DNA of 46,929 nucleotides, from assembly GCA_003550345.1 (NCBI GenBank), contig PUJZ01000030.1, forward strand, positions 1 to 46,929. Direction: 5' to 3'. Of this stretch, positions 1 through 7,193 are shown piece after piece. The DNA is from Methanomassiliicoccaceae archaeon. Its GTDB lineage: Archaea; Thermoplasmatota; Thermoplasmata; Methanomassiliicoccales; Methanomethylophilaceae. Position 1 is the first letter of the stretch; every line of letters starts with the position of its first letter. A program made the position numbers and the translations under genes. The notes beneath the pieces were generated by a model. The model saw only the letters and a program-made list of their open reading frames with translations, was not told the origin of the DNA and did no database searches.

Positions 1-33
1 TACTACACGAAGGGGAAAGCATTCGGCGAACAG

Positions 34-41
34 GTTAATAT
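34..41 (+). promoter_or_regulatory. Box A for the AsnB-like gene
   Basis: A TTAATATA element lies about 38 bases before the ATG at 76, and a GGAG ribosome-binding site sits 8 bases before that ATG. Together they place a promoter and support the start at 76, although the reading frame stays open to the left edge of the window. Confidence 0.45.
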
Positions 42-75
42 AGCGCAGGTTATAGGGCGCGATGGAGTTGGTTCC

Positions 76-855
76 ATGGATGATGCTGAAGCTCTTGTGC
101 AGGCCTTCCGGTCGGCGATGCGCGGAACGGTGGACGCCGACGAGGTCGCCGTGCTCTTCTCCGGCGGCCTTGACAGCAGCATCATAGCCATTCTCGCCGA
201 CGAGGTCGCCGATGTGAGCCTGTACACCGTGGGCGCCGAAGGTTCCCATGACCTGGAGGCGGGTCGCAGCGCCGCGGAGGCGCTGGGCATGAGATGGGTC
301 CCGGTCGTTATCGACCGCGGCGGGATATTGGCGGCGGTGGAGGACCTGGTCGCCCTTACCGGGAACCGGAACCCGGTCAGCCTCTCCTTCGAGATACCGC
401 TCTATTTCGTCTCCAAGGCGGCGGAGGAGAGGCTCCTGGTCTCCGGCCAGGGGGCCGACGAGCTCTTCGCCGGCTACGGCCGCTACGCCAGCATGACGCT
501 GGAGGAGAAGGCCAGGCAGATGGACGTCGACATGTCGAAGCTCCTGGAGGAGACCCTTGAGCACGAGGAGGCCATAGCGAGGCATCATGGGAAGGAGCTG
601 CGCCACCCCTTCCTCCGGCCGGAATCGGTGGCGGCGGTGAACAGCATCCCCTTGGAGCGGAGGGTGGGCACCCTGTCCACCAAGGAGCTCCTGCGGGAGG
701 TGGCCCGGCTGCTAGGGGCCGGGGATATTGCCGAACGGAAGAAGAAGGCCGCCCAGTACGGCAGCGGGGCGATGAGGGCGTTGAAGGCCGAGGCCAAGAG
801 CAGGGGCATGAGCGTGCGGGCCATGGTGGCGCAGATTGGCGGGGTAGACCGATGA
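76..855 (+). CDS. Asparagine synthase-like ATP-pyrophosphatase domain protein
   Basis: This 259-aa protein carries only the C-terminal, ATP-PPase half of AsnB-type asparagine synthetases. The PP-loop SGGLDSS is at residues 29-35, and a GQGADELFAGYGRY block near residues 124-137 matches the AsnB SG(E/Q)GADE signature. The N-terminal glutamine amidotransferase domain is absent, so the nitrogen donor and substrate are unknown; stand-alone archaeal homologues are usually annotated asparagine synthase-related. I chose ATG 76 because of GGAG upstream and a box A near 34-41. The frame is open to base 1 (codon use there is less GC3-biased), so an upstream start outside the window cannot be fully excluded. 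The stop overlaps the next ATG by four bases, implying co-translation with the FolC-like gene. Confidence 0.8.
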   Translation: MDDAEALVQAFRSAMRGTVDADEVAVLFSGGLDSSIIAILADEVADVSLYTVGAEGSHDLEAGRSAAEALGMRWVPVVIDRGGILAAVEDLVALTGNRNPVSLSFEIPLYFVSKAAEERLLVSGQGADELFAGYGRYASMTLEEKARQMDVDMSKLLEETLEHEEAIARHHGKELRHPFLRPESVAAVNSIPLERRVGTLSTKELLREVARLLGAGDIAERKKKAAQYGSGAMRALKAEAKSRGMSVRAMVAQIGGVDR

Positions 856-2120
856 GCCCTCTGGAAGAAGGCATCGAATGGCTCTTCTCGCTGACGTCCC
901 GCGGCACCAAGCTGGGCCTGGAGAACACCCGTGAGCTCCTCGCCCGCCTCGGGGACCCCCAGGAATCATTCCGCTCCATCCACGTGGCGGGGACCGATGG
1001 CAAAGGATCGGTATGCGCCATGATCCACTCGGCGCTCGTGGAGGCGGGCATGTCCGCCGGCCTGTACACCTCGCCGCACCTCCTCCGGTTCAACGAGAGG
1101 ATCATGGTGGGGCGCGAGGAGGTCAGCGATGAGGAGCTGGAGTCCCTGATCGCCCGCTGCCGTCCGTTGGCTGATCAGATGGCGTCCGAGGGCATGCGCC
1201 TCACCTTCTTCGAGCTGGGCACGGCGATGGCCTTCCTCCATTTCGCCGACAGGGGCGTGGAGTACGCGGTGGTGGAGACCGGGCTCGGGGGCAGGCTCGA
1301 CTCCACCAACGTGCTCAGCCCCGAGCTCACGGTGATAACCCCGGTGGGGATGGAGCACAAGGAGCACCTCGGGCACACCCTCAGGGAGGTGGCGCGGGAG
1401 AAGGCGGGCATAATCAAGAAAGGGGTGCCGCTGGTCTGCAACTGCTCCGGTGAGGCGCTGGAGGAGATCGCCCTTCGGGCGAGCGAGTCAGGCTCGCCCC
1501 TGCACACCCTGCAACCTGACGCCTATCGTCTGAAATCGATCGGCCGGCATGGGATAAGCATGGAGTGGGAGGGGCGGGACTATGAGGTGGGGGTAACCGG
1601 CTCCATCCAGGCGGCCAACGCTGCCACCGCGCTGCTGGCATTGTGGGTCCTGGCCGATCCCCGTGTCGGCGAAGAGGCGGCGGCGGCCGGACTGAAGGAA
1701 TGCCGTTGGCCCTGCCGCATGGAGCTGGTCGCCACCGAGCCGCTCACCGTCGTGGACGTCACCCACACCGCGCTCGGCGCCGAGTCGCTGATGAGGGACT
1801 TCCCCGCGGTCTACGGCCCCGGGAACGTGCTGGTGGTCGGGGTGCTGCGGGACAAGGACGTGGACGCCCTGGCGTCCATCATGGGCCCTGTGTTCCGCAA
1901 GGTCATCGCCACCGAGCCTGACAGCGACCGCGGCATGGCCGCCGATGCGGTGGGGCGTGCGTTCATCCGCCACTGCGACGATGTCACCGTGGAGGAGCGG
2001 GTGGGGGACGCCATCGCCATGGCCTATGAGGAGCTGGAGGAGGGGGAGGCGGTCCTGGTCACCGGCTCCTTCCACACCGCGGGGGATGCGCTGCAATGGT
2101 TACGGGCGAGGAAGCGCTGA
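852..2120 (+). CDS. folC: Folylpolyglutamate/dihydrofolate synthase-like Mur ligase
   Basis: The 422-aa product has the FolC/Mur ligase architecture. The P-loop reads HVAGTDGKGS near residues 37-46, followed by the FolC-typical ETGLGGRLDSTN stretch near residues 138-149 and a C-terminal glutamate-ligase-like domain. FolC adds glutamate to a pterin or folate using ATP; in an archaeon the substrate could instead be a pterin or other coenzyme, so substrate identity is an inference. Its ATG overlaps the preceding TGA (ATGA), and its 3' end overlaps the endonuclease III start by 25 bases, so three genes appear to form one transcript. Length is normal for the family. Confidence 0.85.
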   Translation: MSPLEEGIEWLFSLTSRGTKLGLENTRELLARLGDPQESFRSIHVAGTDGKGSVCAMIHSALVEAGMSAGLYTSPHLLRFNERIMVGREEVSDEELESLIARCRPLADQMASEGMRLTFFELGTAMAFLHFADRGVEYAVVETGLGGRLDSTNVLSPELTVITPVGMEHKEHLGHTLREVAREKAGIIKKGVPLVCNCSGEALEEIALRASESGSPLHTLQPDAYRLKSIGRHGISMEWEGRDYEVGVTGSIQAANAATALLALWVLADPRVGEEAAAAGLKECRWPCRMELVATEPLTVVDVTHTALGAESLMRDFPAVYGPGNVLVVGVLRDKDVDALASIMGPVFRKVIATEPDSDRGMAADAVGRAFIRHCDDVTVEERVGDAIAMAYEELEEGEAVLVTGSFHTAGDALQWLRARKR

Positions 2121-2764
2121 GGATCCTCGAGGAGCTGCGCCGGGTCCACGGCGAGGGGGTGTACCCCGGGCGCTCCGACGGGATGGACACGCCTTCGTGG
2201 AGGAGGGACCCCTTCCACACCCTGATAGCCACCGTCCTCTCACAGCGCACCAGGGACGAGAACACCCGCGCCGCCGCCGACAGCCTGTTCTCCGCCCTTC
2301 CGGAAGCGGCCGACATAGCCGCCGCCGGGCTTGAGGACATAGAGGCCCTCATCCGCAAGGCGGGCTTCCCTGCCCAGAAGGCCAAGGCGGTGAAGGAGAT
2401 ATCCCGGAGGGTCCTGGAGGAGCACGGCGGCGAGGTGCCCGCCGACATCGATGCCCTGCTGTCCCTGCCCATGGTGGGCAGGAAGACCGCCAACTGCGTC
2501 CTCGCCTATGCCTTCGGGATACCGGCGATCTGCGTGGACACCCATGTGCACCGCATCTCGAACCTCATGGGGCTGGTGGAGAGCAGCAACGCCGACGGGA
2601 CCGAGGAGGCGCTCAAGGATGTTTTCCCTCCAGCGCTCTGGAGGGACGTCAACGCCTTCATGGTCAGGCACGGGCAGGTGATCTGCCTGCCCCGCCGGCC
2701 CCGCTGCTCCGAATGCCCGGTCAGAAGCCTCTGCGACCATGGCCGGGGCGCGGACAGAAAATAA
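2096..2764 (+). CDS. nth: Endonuclease III (DNA glycosylase/AP lyase)
   Basis: This 222-aa protein is a full-length endonuclease III, which removes oxidised pyrimidines and nicks the abasic site in base-excision repair. The helix-hairpin-helix with the catalytic lysine is visible as LPMVGRKTANCVL, followed by VDTHVHR containing the catalytic aspartate. The C-terminus has the [4Fe-4S] loop pattern C-x6-C-x2-C-x5-C (CLPRRPRCSECPVRSLC). The ATG lies inside the end of folC in another frame, suggesting translational coupling. It ends with TAA, which is rare in this window, and that TAA is part of the AT-rich box A for hypA. Confidence 0.93.
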   Translation: MVTGEEALRILEELRRVHGEGVYPGRSDGMDTPSWRRDPFHTLIATVLSQRTRDENTRAAADSLFSALPEAADIAAAGLEDIEALIRKAGFPAQKAKAVKEISRRVLEEHGGEVPADIDALLSLPMVGRKTANCVLAYAFGIPAICVDTHVHRISNLMGLVESSNADGTEEALKDVFPPALWRDVNAFMVRHGQVICLPRRPRCSECPVRSLCDHGRGADRK

Positions 2765-2768
2765 ATAC
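2757..2768 (+). promoter_or_regulatory. Box A upstream of hypA
   Basis: An AAATAAATA run overlaps the nth stop codon and is centred about 28 bases before the HypA ATG at 2791. This is the distance expected for a leaderless or near-leaderless archaeal transcript, so hypA-hypD probably has its own promoter inside the upstream operon. Confidence 0.4.
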
Positions 2769-2790
2769 TGCGTCGCCGTATTCAGCGGGG

Positions 2791-3162
2791 ATGCACGAGG
2801 TTTCGGTGATGTCCAGCATCGTGGATGCCGTCCTTAAGGAGCTGGAGAGGCACCAGGTCCGCGGCGTGGAGGAGGTCGACCTCGTACTGGGCGAGCTCAC
2901 CAGGCTGGGCAAGGACCAGATGGAGTTCGCTTACGAGGTGGTCACCCGCGGGACTCCATTGGAGGGCTCCCGCCTCAACATCATCGAGGAGAGGATAGAG
3001 GTGCGCTGCGCCTTCTGCGGCCATCGCGGCGAGGCGGAGCGCCTGGAGGACGACGGCTTCCATCACAGCATACCTGTGCTCAGCTGCCCGTCCTGCTCCC
3101 AGGCGCTGGAGGTCCTGAGCGGGCGCAGCTGCATGGTCAAGTCGCTGAAGGTGCTGGAATGA
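2791..3162 (+). CDS. hypA: Hydrogenase/urease nickel chaperone HypA
   Basis: The 123-aa product begins MHE, where His2 is the nickel ligand of the HypA family. I therefore place the start at 2791 rather than at an in-frame codon 78 bases upstream inside nth. The zinc site is formed by CAFCGH and CPSC, the usual CxxC-Xn-CxxC pair, near residues 73-76 and 100-103. HypA delivers Ni(II) to the [NiFe]-hydrogenase large subunit with HypB, in the cytoplasm. It is followed by hypD with an ATGA overlap. No hydrogenase structural gene is in the window, so the target enzyme lies elsewhere. Confidence 0.93.
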   Translation: MHEVSVMSSIVDAVLKELERHQVRGVEEVDLVLGELTRLGKDQMEFAYEVVTRGTPLEGSRLNIIEERIEVRCAFCGHRGEAERLEDDGFHHSIPVLSCPSCSQALEVLSGRSCMVKSLKVLE

Positions 3163-4238
3163 GCCTTTTCAAATTCCGTGACGGGGGAACGGCCCGTGAG
3201 ATATTGGCCTCCATCGCCGAGCAGGGGGTGGAGCTGCGCTTCATGCATGTCTGCGGGACCCATCAGGACACCATGGTGCATTTCGGCCTGGAGGAGCTCC
3301 TCCGTGACGTAGGCATCGAGATACGCCAGGGCCCTGGCTGTCCGGTCTGCGTCACCACCGGCTCGGAGATCGGCGCCGGCATCGCCCTCGCTGACGCCGG
3401 CAAGGCGGTCTGCGTGTTCGGCGACATGCTGAACGTGCCCACCGAGGCCGGGTCCCTGGCCGACGCCCGCTCCCGCGGTGGCGACGTCCGCATCGTCTAC
3501 TCCATACTCGACGCGGTGGAGATGGCCCGCAAGGAGGACAAGGAGGTGGTGTTCATGGCGGTGGGCTTCGAGACCACGGCTCCGACCACCGCCGTCCCTC
3601 TGGTCAAAGGAGTGCCGGAGAACTTCAGCGTCTACAGCTGCCACCGCATCGTGCCCCCCGCGCTGGAGGCGATATTCCAGATGGGCGAGGTGAGCGTGGA
3701 CGGCTTCATTCAGCCGGGTCATGTGAGCGCGGTCACCGGCACGGGCATGTACGAGCCCTTCTCGGCCAAGTACGGGATGCCGCAGGTGGTGGCGGGCTTC
3801 GAGCCCTTGGACCTTCTCATGGCATGCCATATGCTGGTCCGGCAGATAGCCGAAGGGAGGGCGGAGGTGGAGAACGAGTACCGCCGTCTGGTGAGGAAGG
3901 AGGGCAACCCCCGGGCGCGGGGGATGATGGACCGGGTGTTCGTGGCCGAGGACCGGGCCTGGAGGGGCTTCCCGGTAATAGCGTCGAGCGCACTGGCCCT
4001 CCGCGAGGCCTACGCGGCCCACGACGCCCGCCTGGTCCACGAGGACATCCTGTCAGAGGCGCCCGAACTCGATGCCGAGACGGAGGGATGCCGCTGCGGC
4101 GAGGTCCTCAGAGGAGTGATGAGGTCGGAGGAATGCCCTCTTTTCGGGAGCGCCTGCGACCCGCAGCGGCCGATGGGCCCCTGCATGGTTTCCCGCGAAG
4201 GGAGCTGCAACATAGCCTACCGCTACGGCGGCCTGTGA
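3159..4238 (+). CDS. hypD: Hydrogenase maturation protein HypD
   Basis: The 359-aa protein is full-length HypD, the scaffold on which the Fe(CN)2CO group of [NiFe]-hydrogenases is built together with HypC. Visible signatures are the CGTHQDTM motif near residue 31, GCPVCVTTG near residue 60, and a conserved central FETTAPTTA block. The C-terminal cysteine-rich region (CRCGEVLRG, then CPLFGSAC and GPCMVSREGSC) binds the [4Fe-4S] cluster. The start codon overlaps the hypA stop. Pairing of hypA with hypD without hypB, C, E or F nearby means the remaining maturation genes are dispersed. Confidence 0.94.
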   Translation: MSLFKFRDGGTAREILASIAEQGVELRFMHVCGTHQDTMVHFGLEELLRDVGIEIRQGPGCPVCVTTGSEIGAGIALADAGKAVCVFGDMLNVPTEAGSLADARSRGGDVRIVYSILDAVEMARKEDKEVVFMAVGFETTAPTTAVPLVKGVPENFSVYSCHRIVPPALEAIFQMGEVSVDGFIQPGHVSAVTGTGMYEPFSAKYGMPQVVAGFEPLDLLMACHMLVRQIAEGRAEVENEYRRLVRKEGNPRARGMMDRVFVAEDRAWRGFPVIASSALALREAYAAHDARLVHEDILSEAPELDAETEGCRCGEVLRGVMRSEECPLFGSACDPQRPMGPCMVSREGSCNIAYRYGGL

Positions 4239-4278
4239 GCACTGAGAGTGTGAAGGAAAGGGGTTTTCGCCCGCGCTC

Positions 4279-4785
4279 TCACACCGAGGGTGCGCGAAGC
4301 TCGGCCAGCTTGGAGACCTTGAGCAGCACCGATGCGAAGAGGACGAAGGCCATGGCGATTATGAGCAGCATCAGGAAGAACATGAAGTTCTCCAGGAACG
4401 CCATCCCCAACGCCGTCTTGCCCGCGACCCAGCGGATGAACAAGATGTTGAGGAAGAACGCCAGCAACGACAGCGTGAAACCGGCCACCATATCCCGGTT
4501 GAACGATTCGAGCATGCCCGACTGATGCATCCTCCCCATGAGCGCGTCGCTGCTGCAGGCCATCATTATAACGTAGGCGAGAAGCATCGCGCCCAGTATC
4601 AGCACCAGCGGCAGCGTGAAGTTCGCCAGCATGGCGGTTGCGGCGTTGAAGGTCTCGGCGGTCATCAGCCACAGCACCAAGGCCAGCACGGCGGCCGCCA
4701 CCACGGTCTTCAGGTAATTCTCCAACAATGCGTCCTTTGAGGGAAGAGGAAGCTTCTCGGCGATGGATTTCAGATCGACGTCCAA
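4279..4785 (-). CDS. Unknown four-helix membrane protein
   Basis: I do not recognise this protein. It has about four hydrophobic helices: two in the first half, a short polar segment containing MACSSDALMGRMHQSGM, then two more. An upstream in-frame ATG at 4836 exists, but the TTTATAATAT box A overlaps that extension. A TTG at 4785 is preceded by AAAGGTGG, so I place the start there, giving about 168 aa. It is convergent with hypD, with 40 bases between stops. Function is unknown. Confidence 0.6.
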   Translation of the reverse strand: MDVDLKSIAEKLPLPSKDALLENYLKTVVAAAVLALVLWLMTAETFNAATAMLANFTLPLVLILGAMLLAYVIMMACSSDALMGRMHQSGMLESFNRDMVAGFTLSLLAFFLNILFIRWVAGKTALGMAFLENFMFFLMLLIIAMAFVLFASVLLKVSKLAELRAPSV

Positions 4786-4816
4786 TGGACCACCTTTGAC
4801 ATATATCCCCCAGGAT

Positions 4817-4826
4817 ATTATAAACA
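4817..4826 (-). promoter_or_regulatory. Box A for the four-helix membrane protein
   Basis: On the minus strand TTTATAATAT lies roughly 35 bases before the TTG at 4785. It falls inside the longer alternative reading frame, which argues against the ATG at 4836 as the start. Confidence 0.4.
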
Positions 4827-4908
4827 CATTGCCCATGAATAGGCCCTCGACGGGCCCGCTTCACGTCCTGCCGTCCTGTTTATCTGCCGCCGATGACATG
4901 CGCATTCC

Positions 4909-5520
4909 ATGAGGGCCCTCTGCGTCAGCAACGATTCGCGCATCTTCAGGACCGATGGCCGGAACAATCCCGCCGAGCGCATACCGGGCCTGATGGAGAG
5001 GCTGGAGCGCACGGGCCTCCCATTTCCAGGATGCGAGGGGGACGACAGCCTCTACGGCTTTCTGGAGGACTACCGCGCTCCGGCCAAGGAGTTCTTCGGA
5101 GGCCGTTTCACCGAGGTCAGGAACCTGGCCTCCTCCCTTCCGGGGGCGGAGCTGGCGGTGATCAGCGGAAGGTACGGCCTGGTGGACGGGGAGGAACTCC
5201 TGCTCCCTTACCGGTGCTACGTGGAATCGAAAGAGGAGGTGGGGATGCTGCAGAGGAGGACGCGTTTCGTGGAAGCGCTGCAGAGCAGGCATGCGGACCA
5301 TGACCTGCTCCTGTTCCTCCCCCGGGCCTTCATGGAGTGCATCCTTTCCCGGTGGCAGGGCCCCATGGACAGGACGATCGCCGTCACATCGCCGAGCCTG
5401 TTCCCCGAATTGGAGTCGCGGGGGGCGGCATGTCTGCCTCGCAGAGGGCCGCGCGTGGGCTCCGCCAACGCCGAATCCATAAGAAGGATGGTGGAAGGTG
5501 GTGCGGACGCCGGGATTTGA
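4909..5520 (+). CDS. DUF6884-like protein of unknown function
   Basis: This 203-aa soluble protein has a central AELAVISGRYGLVDGEE-LLPY segment resembling the SAKYGLL-PY core of DUF6884-type proteins, whose function is not established. The N-terminus MRALCVSNDSRIF suggests a Rossmann-like strand. No catalytic motif that I can name is present. Its TGA at 5518-5520 lies inside the T-arm of the convergent tRNA-Gly gene, so the last codons and the tRNA 3' end share about 20 bases. That overlap limits how the C-terminus can evolve. The family assignment is tentative. Confidence 0.6.
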   Translation: MRALCVSNDSRIFRTDGRNNPAERIPGLMERLERTGLPFPGCEGDDSLYGFLEDYRAPAKEFFGGRFTEVRNLASSLPGAELAVISGRYGLVDGEELLLPYRCYVESKEEVGMLQRRTRFVEALQSRHADHDLLLFLPRAFMECILSRWQGPMDRTIAVTSPSLFPELESRGAACLPRRGPRVGSANAESIRRMVEGGADAGI

Positions 5521-5574
5521 ACCCGAGTTCTAAGCTTGGCAAGCTCAAGTGATAACCAGCTACACTACGTCCGC
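5499..5574 (-). tRNA. tRNA-Gly (anticodon GCC), CCA encoded
   Basis: The minus strand folds into a complete cloverleaf: acceptor GCGGACG pairs with CGTCCGC, the D-arm begins GTGTAGCTGG, and the anticodon stem TGAGC/GCTTA encloses the loop TTGCCAA with anticodon GCC. The T-arm is TCGGG-TTCAAAT-CCCGG, and the discriminator is A. The CCA end is encoded at 5499-5501. There is no intron. A TTTATATTGG box A lies about 30 bases upstream near 5600. The 3' half overlaps the end of a convergent protein gene. Confidence 0.95.
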
Positions 5575-5597
5575 TTCAGTCTGGGTGAACAATTTGC

Positions 5598-5608
5598 CCA
5601 ATATAAAG
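5598..5608 (-). promoter_or_regulatory. Box A for tRNA-Gly
   Basis: The minus-strand sequence ACTTTATATTGG is centred about 29 bases before the tRNA 5' end at 5574, the normal archaeal spacing for a tRNA promoter. Confidence 0.5.
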
Positions 5609-5714
5609 TTTATCGTCTTCACCGCCAGAGGGCGCAGGCGTTGGCAGCGCCTCCGGGACGATGGCGGGTAGGGTAGAAAATAAATCATAGGAGGCGTTAG
5701 GGAAGGAGCAATCA

Positions 5715-7142
5715 GTGCAAGAATCAGTGATCACAATGGATTCAGAATTCAAACTTCTAGGGATCAAGGACAAGGTGCTAAAGGCCATAGACGAGATGGG
5801 CTGGAAAGAGCCTACGCCCATACAGGTGGAGTCGATACCGTACGGCCTCGAGGGGAGGGACATACTCGCCCAGGCGCAGACCGGGACCGGCAAGACCGGC
5901 GCCTTCGGTGGCATAGTGCTCGAGACAATCGAGGCGGGGGCCAAGGACCCCTCGGCGATCGTCCTCGCCCCCACCCGGGAGCTGGCGATACAGGTCTCGG
6001 AGGAGCTCAGCAACCTCGCCAAGCACTCCGGCCACAGATGCGTCGCCATCTACGGCGGGCAGGAGATCGAGAAGCAGTTCCGTGCCCTGGAGAGGGGCGT
6101 CGACATAGTGGTGGGCACCCCGGGCAGGGTGAAGGACCACCTCAACAGGGGCACCCTCAGGCTGGGCAGCATAAGGATCGCGATACTGGATGAGGCCGAC
6201 CGGATGCTGGACATGGGCTTCATCGAGGACATAGAGGACATCCTGCAGCGGACCCCCAAGGGCCGGCAGACCATGCTCTACTCGGCGACCCTTCCCGAAG
6301 GCGTCAAGAAGCTGGCCTACGACTATATGAACAGCCCCAAGGAGATAACCGTCTCCCGGGACGAGATCGTCCTCGAGCTCACCAAGCAGTACTACATCCC
6401 GGTGGGGAGGAGGAACAAGGTCTGGGCCCTCTGCCGCGTCCTCGACGCCGAGCGGCCCAAGGCGATAATCTTCTGCCACACCAAACGCATGGTGGACATG
6501 CTGGTGGAGCGCCTGCAGAAGCTGGACTACAAGGCCGAGGCCATCCACGGAGACATGACCCAGTCCAAGAGGGAGAAGGTTATGCAGGCCTTCAAGGCGG
6601 GCAAGATAGACCTGCTGGTGGCCACCGACGTCGCCGCCCGCGGCCTGGACATCGACGATGTGAACTACGTCATCAACTACGACATCCCCGAGCATCCCGA
6701 CGTCTACGTGCACCGCATAGGCAGGACGGGAAGGGCCGGCAAGGAGGGAATAGCCATCACCTTCGTCACCAACGAGGAGGACTACTACCTGCGCAGCATC
6801 ATGGCCTACACCGACATGGAGATCGAGGAGATGTCCCCTCCCAAGGTGGAGGGCAAGGAGACGGTGCGGAAGGTGGTGGATTACGACCAGCTCTCGGACA
6901 TATTCGGCATGGTGAAGTTCGAGATCAACATCGGCTCCGAGGACGGGGTCAAGAAGAACGAGATCGTGGAGATGCTCATCCGCGACCTGCGCATCAAGGA
7001 CCTGGCGATAGGCACGGTGGAGGTCGGCGAGCAGGAATCGGTCATCGAGGTGCACAAGGACTTCGCCAAGAGGGTGGCCAACGAGCTGCGGGAGATCAGC
7101 TACAAGGGCAAAGGGCTGAAGTCCCGGCCCCTGACGCGCTGA
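5715..7142 (+). CDS. DEAD-box ATP-dependent RNA helicase with DbpA-like RNA-binding tail
   Basis: The 475-aa protein contains the complete DEAD-box core. The Q motif is near residues 31-37 (EPTPIQ), the Walker A motif AQTGTGKT at 54-61, PTREL at 86-90, DEAD at 159-162, SAT at 190-192 and HRIGRTGR at 333-340. Residues from about 390 resemble the RRM-like DbpA/CsdA C-terminal RNA-binding domain, suggesting a role in ribosome assembly or structured RNA remodelling (inference). The GTG at 5715 has GGAG six bases upstream, which I prefer over the in-frame ATG at 5736. An AAATAAAT box A lies about 35-40 bases before the start. The gene is monocistronic. Confidence 0.93.
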   Translation: MQESVITMDSEFKLLGIKDKVLKAIDEMGWKEPTPIQVESIPYGLEGRDILAQAQTGTGKTGAFGGIVLETIEAGAKDPSAIVLAPTRELAIQVSEELSNLAKHSGHRCVAIYGGQEIEKQFRALERGVDIVVGTPGRVKDHLNRGTLRLGSIRIAILDEADRMLDMGFIEDIEDILQRTPKGRQTMLYSATLPEGVKKLAYDYMNSPKEITVSRDEIVLELTKQYYIPVGRRNKVWALCRVLDAERPKAIIFCHTKRMVDMLVERLQKLDYKAEAIHGDMTQSKREKVMQAFKAGKIDLLVATDVAARGLDIDDVNYVINYDIPEHPDVYVHRIGRTGRAGKEGIAITFVTNEEDYYLRSIMAYTDMEIEEMSPPKVEGKETVRKVVDYDQLSDIFGMVKFEINIGSEDGVKKNEIVEMLIRDLRIKDLAIGTVEVGEQESVIEVHKDFAKRVANELREISYKGKGLKSRPLTR

Positions 7143-7165
7143 CCGAGCCCCTACGGGCTAGAACG

Positions 7166-7182
7166 CCGCGCTCGGAGCGCGG
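7166..7182. terminator. GC-rich hairpin between convergent genes
   Basis: A perfect 7-bp stem, CCGCGCT/AGCGCGG with a CGG loop, sits in the 51-base gap between the helicase and ValRS stop codons. It may help end both transcripts, but there is no T-run, so this is weak evidence. Confidence 0.3.
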
Positions 7183-7193
7183 ACCTTGCGGCC

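Noticed and set aside
1-75. Longer AsnB-like protein starting left of the window
   Set aside because: The frame is open, but codon use is less GC3-biased and GGAG plus a box A support ATG 76. It is kept as a caveat.
3063-4040. 325-codon frame opposite hypD
   Set aside because: It is the antisense shadow of a GC-rich real gene, with His/Ala/Gly-rich composition and no motif.
5778-7055. 425-codon frame opposite the helicase
   Set aside because: Shadow of the DEAD-box gene, rich in His, Leu and Val, with no recognisable domain.
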